This document shows, piece by piece, positions 9,099 to 18,055 of a DNA stretch of 64,000 bases. Under the pieces are notes generated by a model. It saw only the letters and a list, made by a program, of their open reading frames with translations, did no database searches and was not told the origin of the DNA. The stretch's first letter is position 1. Every line of letters starts with the position of its first letter. Source of the DNA: Gracilaria gracilis (taxonomy: Eukaryota > Rhodophyta > Florideophyceae > Gracilariales > Gracilariaceae); the NCBI GenBank assembly GCA_030374805.1, contig JARGSG010000240.1, positions 62,001-126,000 on the forward strand, given 5' to 3'. Made by a program: the position numbers and the translations under genes.

Positions 9099-10629
9099 CT
9101 CAGTTTTGCTCTCGCTCGCTCGTTCTCTTTCTCGCTCTTTTTTTGCCCCATTATTTCCCTCACACCTGCAGCTTCCGTTTCTCTCTTTGTTTGTGCTAGC
9201 TTTTCTGCCAGTTCGCTGTTTTTGCCTCTTTCCGTGCGATTGCCCATTTGGCCTTGTTCTGCGTCAACTTTCGAGATTGTCACCACCGCGCTCATAGCGA
9301 TAACGTACGCATGGAATTGGCCACATTGTTTCTGTTTCGTCCACTCGATGTGTAAATCTTGTATTTCACTCACCGTATCACAGCTAGAAGCACTCTTTGG
9401 GGGGGGAGAAGCTGCAGTTGCTGACGTACGCTCCAAGCGACCAAACCACGCTCATCACATTTATGTTTAAGTTTATGTCGATGCGAAACGAACCTAGTCA
9501 CACCCGTTGTTTTATTTTGTGCAACGTTTAAGCCTATTTGTTCTACACTTCTCGTCAGCAATATCTAAAGACATGTAGCGCTCTCGTTTTCGCATCGCCT
9601 GCATCTTTTTGTTGCTCTGAACGCCTGCATTATTTCTTGTCTTGTGTCAAGCATGTGACCTGAAAAACTGCCGCTCAGTGGCATACCATGTTCCTGATGG
9701 AAAGAGCTCGTAAGTGGTATCAAAGATAGGCACGACACGGCAGTGTGTTCGAGATATCCAGAGTGTGTTCAGGTTTGACGTTTTTTTTTACCTCGTAAAC
9801 GAATACTGTGTATCCCTGCACGAAGCTCCCGCCGCTCAGAGGGGCATAGGAGGTTATGTAGTATACGTAATGCCAACAACATGTTATAAACCCGATACAT
9901 AAGGTTACTGTATCTACGTTCTAAAAAAGGGTTAAAATGCGTGATGTTCTGTATGTACGGGTCTCGTAGTTAAACGTATATTCAGCCATTTTGTCACTCC
10001 GTCACAGTGACAGCTGTACGAAGGTACGAGAAGGACCTGATACCTGCTACGAAAGTCCACACCACGTACTGGTCGCGATTGTTACCATAGCCGGCTTCAG
10101 ACACTCGATGCATGAAGACGTCCTGAATTACACTCCTCTCCACTTTAGCAGCAGCTCGTGTCACAACCGATTAATATCTACACGGTAAAGTTGACTACGT
10201 GTTTGGATTCCAAACTTTGGAAACATTGTTTGCCACGACACCAATACTCTCAATGCACAGCGCCGATACGCCGCCCTCATCATCGCCGGTCAACGCACCA
10301 CACCATCAACGTAGAGCTGAGAGAAGATGGCGTCTGCGTCGTAAAGTGTTCATTCAAGACAAAGATGTCGGTAAGCTCTGAACCCGAAACACTCGGCGGT
10401 TCACAGCGACGTTTTCTAACCAGACAGTACACGTAGTCGTCGTACAAGTCCAAGCAAACAGAACACAAAGAACTCGGTAAGACTTCCCTGTGACCACCTG
10501 CTTATTGGACTAGCAATAGCTGTCCAATGAGAGAGAATAAGGTCGTTGTATAAAACTGGCGCGCTGTTGTTGTCACTCTTTAACGTCAGAGAAAAGTAAG
10601 GTCACAACCTCGAAAGCACACAAGTCCAA
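9099..10629. other. Intergenic region before the mobile-element island
   Basis: About 1.5 kb. Pyrimidine-rich sequence directly follows the CaaX gene. Nothing recognisable lies between 9.2 and 10.5 kb; frames are short and without family features. At the right end are an inverted CCAAT pair and a TATA-like box, listed separately. Confidence 0.45.
10504..10555 (+). promoter_or_regulatory. Putative core promoter: inverted CCAAT pair and TATA-like box
   Basis: ATTGGAC at 10504-10510 and its exact reverse complement GTCCAAT at 10522-10528 are followed by TATAAAA at 10549-10555. An ATG lies 75 bases further on at 10630. The spacing is that of an ordinary eukaryotic promoter. It would have driven the frame now split by the transposon. 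Confidence 0.4.
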
Positions 10630-10732
10630 ATGACTTGCATCTGTCCAACCAACTTCGTCCCGGATGAGAACGACGTGAGAGATACGTTGGCACTATTCTG
10701 CACTGGACAGTGTCGAATGCACATATACTGTA

Positions 10733-10762
10733 CACTGCCACCGGTAACTATAAGACACCCCC
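10733..10762 (+). repeat. Left terminal inverted repeat of the Tc1-type element
   Basis: Thirty bases, identical to the reverse complement of 12252-12281. It contains the core CTATAAGACAC that recurs in the inner repeats and is presumably bound by transposase. Confidence 0.95.
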
Positions 10763-10909
10763 AGCGTTTATAAAGAGAGCACTAACGCGTGCCTAAATTT
10801 AAAAACCATTTATTCTATCATGTTCAGCGCATAAATAAACCGCTATAAAAGCACTCTTTTTTATGCTCGGGTCACCATATCCGCACTGACCGCCTCATGA
10901 ACCGATAAA

Positions 10910-10935
10910 GCGCCGTCGGAAATTATAAGACACTT
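10910..10935 (+). repeat. Left inner repeat of the Tc1-type element
   Basis: Twenty-six bases ending TATAAGACACTT, matching the right inner repeat with three mismatches and sharing its core with the outer end. It starts 177 bases from the left tip. Confidence 0.88.
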
Positions 10936-10979
10936 ACAACTTTTGTCCCTAATTAGTCAACAACGGCGCCAGGGCCACC

Positions 10980-11982
10980 TCAATAGTGTGTAGAACCACC
11001 ATCACGCTCCAACAGTTCCACACATCGCTTGTGCATGGAGCCAATTAGATTATCTAACAACTGCTGCGGCACTTTATCCCATAAATCCATCACACATTCT
11101 GTCAGGTCCTCTTCCGACTCAAACTGTCTATTGTTTGCATAAAACTGTCGCGCTAACCAGCCCCAAACGTTCTCGATAGGATTGAGGTCCGAAGACCGCG
11201 CAGGCCAGTTTATGAGACACACATAATTGTTCTGGAACCAGCTTCTCGCTTCATTACTGACATGAATGGGCGCATTATCCTGCTGATACACCCATCTTAT
11301 CTGCATCTTCTCCTCCGCAAAAGGCAACAAGTGTTCGCCCATGATCTTCAGATAGTCTTTTGTCTTCCGACGTCCTTTCATCAACACCAAACTCGTCTTC
11401 CTAAAAGCCGAAAACGCACCCCAAACCATGATTCCGCCTCCTCTTTTCTGGCGCTGCGAAAGTTGCACTTCCTCTCGACGAAGATCGTGCCAGTATGAGT
11501 GGAGGCCATCCGGCCTATCAAGGTTGAACCGTTTCTAGTCAGATAACACGATAAGCTTCCACTTTTGTAAGGCCAAGCCGACGTGTAGTCTACCCCATTC
11601 AAGTCGGTTCTTTTTATGATGTTTTGTAAGCGGAGGAGCCTCTTATGGCTTTGCCATGCTTGAAAATCACATTGCCATTCAAGTATTCTCTCGTTCGCCA
11701 CACACCTGTCGGAAGATAAAGAGATTGCTGCAACGGACGAGCGGTTTTCAAGCTTGTGGACGCGGAACGGAAAAGTTTGCGTTCATTTCTGGCAGTGAGT
11801 TTGCGTGGGAGTCCTTTTCGTGGCTTTATTTTATATTTGTCAGGGTCCAGTAAGTAGTTTTCGACCACGCAGCGGCCGCGATTGTTGAGTTTGGCAGCAA
11901 TACGCTTGATGGAATAATCTTCGTCATGGAGCGCAGAGATTTTGCCTTTTTCAGCGTCTGTGAGCGCTGTGCCGCGCGGCAT
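10980..11982 (-). pseudogene. Tc1 (DD34E) transposase, disrupted
   Basis: Cut-and-paste transposase in pieces. From ATG 11982 comes the helix-turn-helix part (LTDAEKGKISALHDEDYSIKRIAAKL), followed by a basic GRPR-like hinge (KGLPRKLTARNERKL). The frame is then lost around 11700. In another frame the catalytic part resumes: LSD, immediately followed by an in-frame TAG at 11535-11537 where most relatives have Glu, then KRFNLDRPDG, GGGIMVWGAF, the second Asp in QQDNAPIH and the Glu in NPIENVWGWL. Exactly 34 residues separate the second Asp from the Glu, which defines the Tc1 group. With a frameshift and a stop the copy cannot make active enzyme, so it is non-autonomous. Its ends could still be mobilised from elsewhere. 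Confidence 0.92.
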
Positions 11983-12078
11983 TATGTTTTAGGGGTTGAT
12001 GGGAGATCGGAGGGGGTGGGTGGAGCTGGCGACGCCGTCGAGGAGAGGGGCACTGTGGAACAACGAACCAGATGTCTA

Positions 12079-12104
12079 AAGTGTCTTATACTTTCCGGCG
12101 GCAC
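12079..12104 (-). repeat. Right inner repeat of the Tc1-type element
   Basis: Inverted copy of 10910-10935 with three mismatches, placed exactly 177 bases from the right tip. Confidence 0.88.
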
Positions 12105-12251
12105 CTGTAGGGGTCTTTATGTTGTATCTATGGAACACCTGTCTCAAAGTGGGAGTCGCGCCTATTCTAGGTGTTTTTTTATACGCCCAATCGGATGAGA
12201 TAAATTGTTTTTATTTTTGATTGGCAGAAGAGGCCACATTCTGCATCCAGG

Positions 12252-12281
12252 GGGGGTGTCTTATAGTTACCGGTGGCAGTG
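12252..12281 (-). repeat. Right terminal inverted repeat of the Tc1-type element
   Basis: Perfect inverted copy of the left end, followed by the TA target duplication at 12282-12283. Confidence 0.95.
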
Positions 12282-12559
12282 TAAGTTACCTACCAAGGGA
12301 ACGTTACCCTTGTACTCTTCACCTAGGTGCTTCGTATCTGGATTGAATGAATTATCTTCACAAGCAGAACGAAGAAATGACGAAATGGCCGTGAAAGAGA
12401 GAAATATCTGCTGGGTAGATCTCTTGTCGTCTCGAAATCAGGGGCGCCAGATCATTAAAAAGTGAACGACGCTCTTACAAGGAAAGGTGGAATTGCAATG
12501 CACCGGATTGCAAAACTTAGATAATGTTACGTGCAGTAAGCCTAAAGCGCTGAACCTGT

Positions 12560-13076
12560 GTCGCTTGCGTGCCGAGTCACTGTGGTGTTCCCCAAAATGA
12601 AAGAGTAGACAAGTTAGCAGAATCAGGGCTAAAGATCTCTTTGGCAGAACAGGTGAACGTGCCAATGGACTATGCCGACTTGAAGGCTCTCTTGTCTACA
12701 AAAACGAGAAGTAAGAATGTTTTGTCAGACAGCTATGACGCTGACGAGAGAGATTTGCGAAGAGCAGAGATTATCCTAGCACAGTTTGAAACCATGCATG
12801 TCCTAGTGCTTCATCTTGTTGTTTCGTATATTGATGATAAGAAAGTAATGCGAAGTATGATGTGGCACTGCAGTCACGAAAGACGCGGAACATGTGCTGT
12901 TCCGCTATCCTCTGACAAGTGCAGCTCGTCGCAATGAACTACTTTCTGCCCAAGACAGGACTGACAAGTCTCTGCTGCAAATGTTAAGCAGTGGCCGCAT
13001 ACGTTTTTGGCCTTCTTCAAGAGTGAAAAATATCTTTAGGACAGATTTTCTGTCGCCTCGTAATCAGCCGCGATAA
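12560..13076 (+). pseudogene. RNase H domain relic of a non-LTR retrotransposon
   Basis: A fragment near the C-terminus of a LINE-type polyprotein. The frame from about 12569 reads VPSHCGVPQNERVDKLAESG, the typical end of the RNase H domain (family form WVPSHCGIPGNExADxLA, with His as active-site residue). Downstream the frame shifts. In the next frame near 12870-12950 comes DAEHVLFRYPLTSAARRNELL, the usual tail containing the HxxF-CP segment, ending at a stop near 13076. The zinc-type cysteines are partly lost. Reverse transcriptase and endonuclease are absent, as expected for a 5'-truncated old copy. It is not functional. Confidence 0.75.
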
Positions 13077-13681
13077 AGGAGAAGGACGACTTCCTTGCTC
13101 GCACCGAGAAATGAATAAACAACGGCCATAAAACTTCTTGACCTTTCAGGGGAGAGAAACCTTTTTTCGAGATAGTACTCGTGGGCGTGTAGAGCATCCA
13201 ATGAAAACCAGTGTTTCTGCTTGTCATCGCCACGATGACAACGCCAGGTCCGTGGATGATTACAGGGACAAAAGCTGTGAACCACCCATTATCATCGTCA
13301 ATCCCGGGCGAAAACTCAGCTTTTTGCTTTGGCCGTGTGTTCGAAGAAAGTGGCGAAGAAATATAGCGTGATTCTCATCGGACTCCACGATTTAGGCCGT
13401 ACGGCTCTTGACTATTCGTTCGAATTCCCCATGAACCTTTAGAGAATGAACGCAAACAGAGAGGTTCTGATTCCCTTTCGACGACGCTGTAGATAACTGA
13501 AGAGGAGAGAGTGACACTGAGGCTCGGTCACTCGATTTTCGATGGGGACTTCGCAATTTGTCGAAAGGCAAGGCAATCACGTTTTGGAGAGAAAACATGT
13601 CGCATGTCTTATAGGCGGTTGAAATCTAAAGAGTATGAGCCTGCAGGGGCCGGGCTAGGCGGCAGAACATACCGCACCGTA
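13077..13681. other. Intergenic region after the retrotransposon relic
   Basis: About 600 bases up to the stop of the helicase gene. Short frames only; possibly 3' remnant of the retroelement at its left side, with no tail or target duplication identified. Confidence 0.4.
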
Positions 13682-16600
13682 CTATCTCCTTACTCTTGCA
13701 CGAGCTGCAAACTTGGAAAGTAAGGGTGCTTCGGACTTCTTCTTGTTCTTCTTTGAGGTAGTAGCAGATCTAGATGTTTGGGACTTCGAACCGGTTGTAG
13801 TTTGCGGGCGTACAGTTCGCGACTCTGTTCTACGAGGAGTCTTAGCAGTGTCAACCTGCTGTTGATTTCTTGAATTTCTAACAGTGCGCCTTCTTTTGAT
13901 TGGAACTTCCAATTCGCTGTCACCTCCACTACCTTCGTGCTCGGATTCCAAGATGCACTTGCTTCTAGCATCATCAAAGTTCACCCCGACAGGACCCTCG
14001 GGATTAATACCGGAATCTCGTTTTCCCCGTGACTGACCCATAACTTGTCTATCGCGCTTTCTAACATTTGTCGAGCTGACAACAAACTTGTTGCTGGCGC
14101 CACCCTTTTGGAGAACCTCGTCTGTCTCAAACTGAGACTCTGCAATCTTCATAGCTTTCGGGGCCTCACCTTCGCTTCGTGCGCCTTCACTGTGCGAGTC
14201 ATCACTTTCAACGGAGTGTCCATCATTAGGGCCGTTCTCGACGTCAACATCTAAGGAGCACACAATTGATTCACCGAGGACGTCTACTTCTTGACTCTCC
14301 TCCTCTTGATGCACACCGCCTTGCTCATGCGCTACGTTTGGACGTTTCTTTGATTCAACAGTCGGATGATTCTCTTCATGCTTTCCGCAAATCTCCTCTG
14401 CTCGCTCCACACGGTAGTCATCTGATTGACTGTCCGTGGCTATAAACTGTTCATTTTCTCCCATCTTCAGCATCGCTTCCATGGTGCCCACTTGGTTGCC
14501 ACGAATAAGCCAATCTTCCTTGGTGTTATCCAGAATTGCACTGCTAACCTGAGACTTGGAAACAGACGTATACCATACATAGTGCTCTATTGTGTTCTCA
14601 ACCACAAGTCTCACAATGTCTACGCTCCGTTTCTGACCGAGCCGATGCGCTCGATCGCCCGCCTGTAAATCAAGTGTAGGATTCCAACAAGGTTCAAATA
14701 TAAGGACTCTGTCTGCTCCACTAATGTTGAGACCAGTACCTCCCGCCTTCTTCGAAATGAAGAATATTGAGCGATAAGTGCTCGCATTAAATCGGTCTAC
14801 GGCTATCTGTCTGCGCCCATTTTTCACACTTCCATCGATTACTTCAAAGTGTAGGCGGTTATTAGTGGCCCATCTCTGCAAAATCTCGCCCAAGCGGAGA
14901 CTTTCGTAGAAGATAATTGTCTTGTGGCCATTTGATTCATATGACTTCAAAAGCTGCAATGCGATATTAAGCTTACATGAAACATGTGCTTTTCTCTCCA
15001 GAGTAGCATAAGGTTTGCCTAAAATGTCTTGGTAATCGCCAACGTAGTATCTGAACAGCTCTTCCCGTGAGGACTTCTTCTCAAGATCCTGTTCGTCTTT
15101 CTCCGGTAGTACCATTAACGCATGGGTGGCAATCGCACGTGAGATATGCTGTAGATAGAAGCAGAGGCAGTTCGGACATCTCTGACAAGCTTGCGAGTTC
15201 TTATGATGCATTCTCCAGATTGGTGCGTTCTCTAGGTCCTCATGTGCGACAGGATAGCGGTGGCAGCAGTCCTTGGATCGAATTCCGCTTTCACAGTCAC
15301 ACGGACTATCAGCATCGCGTAGGAGTTTGACATCATAGCTGTTTTGAAACCTTTTATACATGTGGGCTTGTAGCCCAGTGCGTTTCATGCGCATAAACAC
15401 ACAGTAATCGGTCTTCGACGGAAGCTCGTTTTCGATAATGGATTTAGGACGCCTTACCATATGCTTTGCAAGAAGAGCGCGGAGTTCGGTGATTCGCCCG
15501 TTTGCTCTTTTACGCATATAGAGAGACGCATCTTTTTTCGTTCCTCGGTTAATGATGTCAATAAAATGCTTTCGGAAAGAAGGGTAAGACAACCATAGTG
15601 GCGATGGAACAACAAGACTCGTAACATTCCACAGTTCTTTAAGCCGATTCTGTACGGCAGTTCCGGTAAGACCAAACATGACGTTCTTCGGGAGCTGCAT
15701 CAGTGACTTGTATATCTTGGTATTGCCGTTTTTGGCCATGTGTATCTCATCAACAATCACAACATCCCATTTCCAATGGCTGCCGTCATCCCCAGGGCAA
15801 GAGAAGAACTTATTGCCGTACACAGCGACAGGATTTTCACCAGATATGAGTACGTCAATAGTACCATTCTTAAGCGCACGAGATATTTGAGGCTGCGAAA
15901 GCTTTTCATAAAGCCGGACTCTAAAAGGAGTCCAGGTTTCAAACTCCCTCTTCCAGTTTTCCATCACCGAGATTGGCGCAACTACAAGAATTCTAGGTGG
16001 TTGCTCATGTGTTCGCTGTACTCGCTGGTCGCGGTCCCAAATTGCAAAAGCGGCTCCAAGAAAGCAGACTGTCTGAACAGTTTTCCCCAACCCCATAGCA
16101 TCAGCCAACAATCCCCCACGCTGCCTCTCATACAAGCGATAGAGAAAGGTAACACCATCCAGCTGAAACGAGCTAAGAAAGCGACAAACGCAAGCCGGCA
16201 ACATACCAAACGAGCCAGAATCGCCACCACGATTTGACAGACGTACATCATCCGTGGCCACAGAGTCAAACTTTGCGGCCTTCAATTTCGGATAGCCCTC
16301 TCCTAAACAGCGCGGGCGCGCACGACGAGTGGCTACCTCCGCAGCATGGTCAGCCTCCCATCCTTCTATACCGCGTTCCTCCACTTGCGCAACGCGCGGC
16401 TGTATCTCCGACCCGAGCGAGTCGTCCATTGCGTATACACGCTGCAACGCACGCGGTGACGGTGGCGGAACAGTTTCCGCACTGGAAGAAGCGGAGTGCT
16501 CTGCTGTGGGCAACGCCAGCGCAGTATGCGGGCGCGATCGTGACGGCGAAGTGACCCTACTGAGAACAGCCGAACGTGGGCGTCCATGCAATACATTCAG

Positions 16601-16846
16601 CGGCGAAGGCGGCAACTCAAACGCAGCGGGCTCTGGTTCAACGGTCTCAGCGTCGGAAGACGCGTACGGCGAGGGCGGCGCATGCTGCTCAGGTTGCAGC
16701 GACGGCGGCGGCAGCGGCGGCGGGGACGGAGGTACGGAGCGCTCCGAGGCGGAGGAAGTGAGCGAGGCGGAGTTGGACGGGGACGAGGGTGTGGCGCGCG
16801 CGGCGCAGACCTGTCGGAACAGCGCGCGCTTCTGCTCGTCGTCCAT
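13682..16846 (-). CDS. SNF2-family DNA helicase/translocase, ERCC6L2-like
   Basis: 1054 residues. After a Pro/Ser-rich N-terminus (1-200) comes the SNF2 ATPase: Walker A MGLGKT at about 251-256, the Walker B box DEIH (DEAH in most relatives), LTGTAVQN (motif III), then the second RecA lobe with GGTGLNISGA and QAGDRAHRLGQ (motifs V and VI). An insertion with PCDCESG...DCC between the lobes is characteristic of ERCC6L2 and its plant relatives and separates it from CSB and Rad54. The C-terminal 260 residues are acidic and then basic, with KRRR nuclear signals. The family acts in DNA repair and transcription-linked processes in the nucleus. Start at ATG 16846, the first in frame. Confidence 0.85.
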   Translation of the reverse strand: MDDEQKRALFRQVCAARATPSSPSNSASLTSSASERSVPPSPPPLPPPSLQPEQHAPPSPYASSDAETVEPEPAAFELPPSPLNVLHGRPRSAVLSRVTSPSRSRPHTALALPTAEHSASSSAETVPPPSPRALQRVYAMDDSLGSEIQPRVAQVEERGIEGWEADHAAEVATRRARPRCLGEGYPKLKAAKFDSVATDDVRLSNRGGDSGSFGMLPACVCRFLSSFQLDGVTFLYRLYERQRGGLLADAMGLGKTVQTVCFLGAAFAIWDRDQRVQRTHEQPPRILVVAPISVMENWKREFETWTPFRVRLYEKLSQPQISRALKNGTIDVLISGENPVAVYGNKFFSCPGDDGSHWKWDVVIVDEIHMAKNGNTKIYKSLMQLPKNVMFGLTGTAVQNRLKELWNVTSLVVPSPLWLSYPSFRKHFIDIINRGTKKDASLYMRKRANGRITELRALLAKHMVRRPKSIIENELPSKTDYCVFMRMKRTGLQAHMYKRFQNSYDVKLLRDADSPCDCESGIRSKDCCHRYPVAHEDLENAPIWRMHHKNSQACQRCPNCLCFYLQHISRAIATHALMVLPEKDEQDLEKKSSREELFRYYVGDYQDILGKPYATLERKAHVSCKLNIALQLLKSYESNGHKTIIFYESLRLGEILQRWATNNRLHFEVIDGSVKNGRRQIAVDRFNASTYRSIFFISKKAGGTGLNISGADRVLIFEPCWNPTLDLQAGDRAHRLGQKRSVDIVRLVVENTIEHYVWYTSVSKSQVSSAILDNTKEDWLIRGNQVGTMEAMLKMGENEQFIATDSQSDDYRVERAEEICGKHEENHPTVESKKRPNVAHEQGGVHQEEESQEVDVLGESIVCSLDVDVENGPNDGHSVESDDSHSEGARSEGEAPKAMKIAESQFETDEVLQKGGASNKFVVSSTNVRKRDRQVMGQSRGKRDSGINPEGPVGVNFDDARSKCILESEHEGSGGDSELEVPIKRRRTVRNSRNQQQVDTAKTPRRTESRTVRPQTTTGSKSQTSRSATTSKKNKKKSEAPLLSKFAARARVRR

Positions 16847-18055
16847 GCTGCTGCGGCGTGCCAGTGAGCTGATGAATGCGGAGCGTTAAGCTCAAGCAGG
16901 GGCTGCAGGGGTGCAACTTGCACCGTGCAAGCGGTCATGCGATGCTTCACACCCACAGCATGGCTTGACGACTCTTGCTTGCGTGGCCACGTGGATGACA
17001 CAGCCAATGGACGCGTAGCTGCTGCCAGCTGCTGCGCCACTCGCTCTGCAGGCTTGGGAGCTTGTGAGGTGCACGTGTATGTACAGGACCTGTACAGGTA
17101 GTACACGAGAGTTTGAACATGAACCTCGGTAAAGCCGAGAATGCATAGCGAGTCGGCGTCGAGCTCACCAAGGGAGCGCGCGCACGAGTTGTAACACCGT
17201 TAAAAATGGCGTTCCTGGTTTTGATTTTAGTGCGTTTCACAAGATGAAGTGCGAAGATCACTGTGATCGGCACTTATCGGCACTGATACTGGTCCGTCTT
17301 TAGAGTATTTATCTCAGAAAGCCGATAGATAGCTAATCCTAATTTTCAACTATGATAGGTGTCTATTGTCCGAAGCAGACGTTTAGGTCTCAAGTCTCAC
17401 GCATTCTGAACACAAAGCCGGTCGTCGGTGAGAGAATGCAAACTATGTTCAGATTCACAAATCCTGAACGGTTAGCCATACAGTGCGACAGCAAACTGTA
17501 TTTTGACTCTGTTCCTGTGCCATTGCCAGAGACGAGTAGGAGCGCAGCTCCGTTGCCATCTTCAAATACCTTTGTAGTGCCATACGAGCAGCCGAATTGA
17601 AACTGGACAGTCTGGCGCAGAGAATTCCCGATGTGCCGGGGCCCAAGCCCGGACACGACCGGCCCTAGCACTGGAGAGAGACTAGAGATATCACGTGGTT
17701 CGAGCTCTTTTCACGTGACGCCTCGCGTTGGTTTGAAACCAAAATCACATTTCATTGGCCCACGCAGCCCACACGTGCTCACAGAACAGCATCAGTACAC
17801 AAGTCAACGTCATAGCGGCGCGTAGATACAGCCAATAGCCGCTCTTGCACTGTTCGTACGAAAGAGACCCGTACTCTGCGTCCTTTTCGTCTCTAGACAC
17901 TTCTTCGTTCTGTTCTATTGCGCCATTTACCACGGAGCGCAAAGCCACAATTTCAATAACATCGCCTCTTCGATAACATTGCCGCGGTCAATCTCGATCG
18001 ACCTCAACAATATCCCCCCGCTCGAGAGTGCTTGTGTATCAACATCAGGATCACG
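16847..18055. promoter_or_regulatory. Divergent promoter region with G-boxes
   Basis: Separates the ERCC6L2-like and FSP1-like genes. The plus strand carries CACGTG at about 17693 and 17713, a third CACGTG near 17773, an AACGTCA element near 17808 and CCAAT near 17830. An 82-codon ATG frame at 17352-17600 has no recognisable domain and is not called. Regulation by bZIP or bHLH factors is inference. Confidence 0.4.

Larger units (their letters stand above)
10733..12281 (-). mobile_element. Tc1-type DNA transposon with perfect inverted ends
   Basis: Element of 1549 bases. The ends 10733-10762 and 12252-12281 are perfect 30-base inverted repeats starting CACTGCCACCGG, flanked by TA on both sides (10731-10732, 12282-12283), the target duplication of Tc1/mariner elements. 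A second pair of inverted copies lies inside at 10910-10935 and 12079-12104 (23 of 26 identical), each exactly 177 bases from its outer end. This is the IR/DR arrangement of elements such as Sleeping Beauty. The single internal gene is a broken transposase on the minus strand. Identical ends point to a fairly recent insertion. Confidence 0.95.
10630..12465 (+). pseudogene. Short open reading frame split by a Tc1-type transposon
   Basis: ATG at 10630 opens 34 codons (MTCICPTNFV at the start) up to the TA target of the transposon. Right of the element, after one TA copy is discounted, the same reading frame continues through KLPTKGTLP to the TGA at 12463-12465. The uninterrupted frame would have 94 codons. 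It is Cys-rich at its N-terminal half and matches no family I know. The end (VDLLSSRNQG) resembles the end of the RNase H relic at 13040-13075, so the host frame may itself be an old repeat. The transposon separates the promoter-like sequence from most of the frame. Confidence 0.4.
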
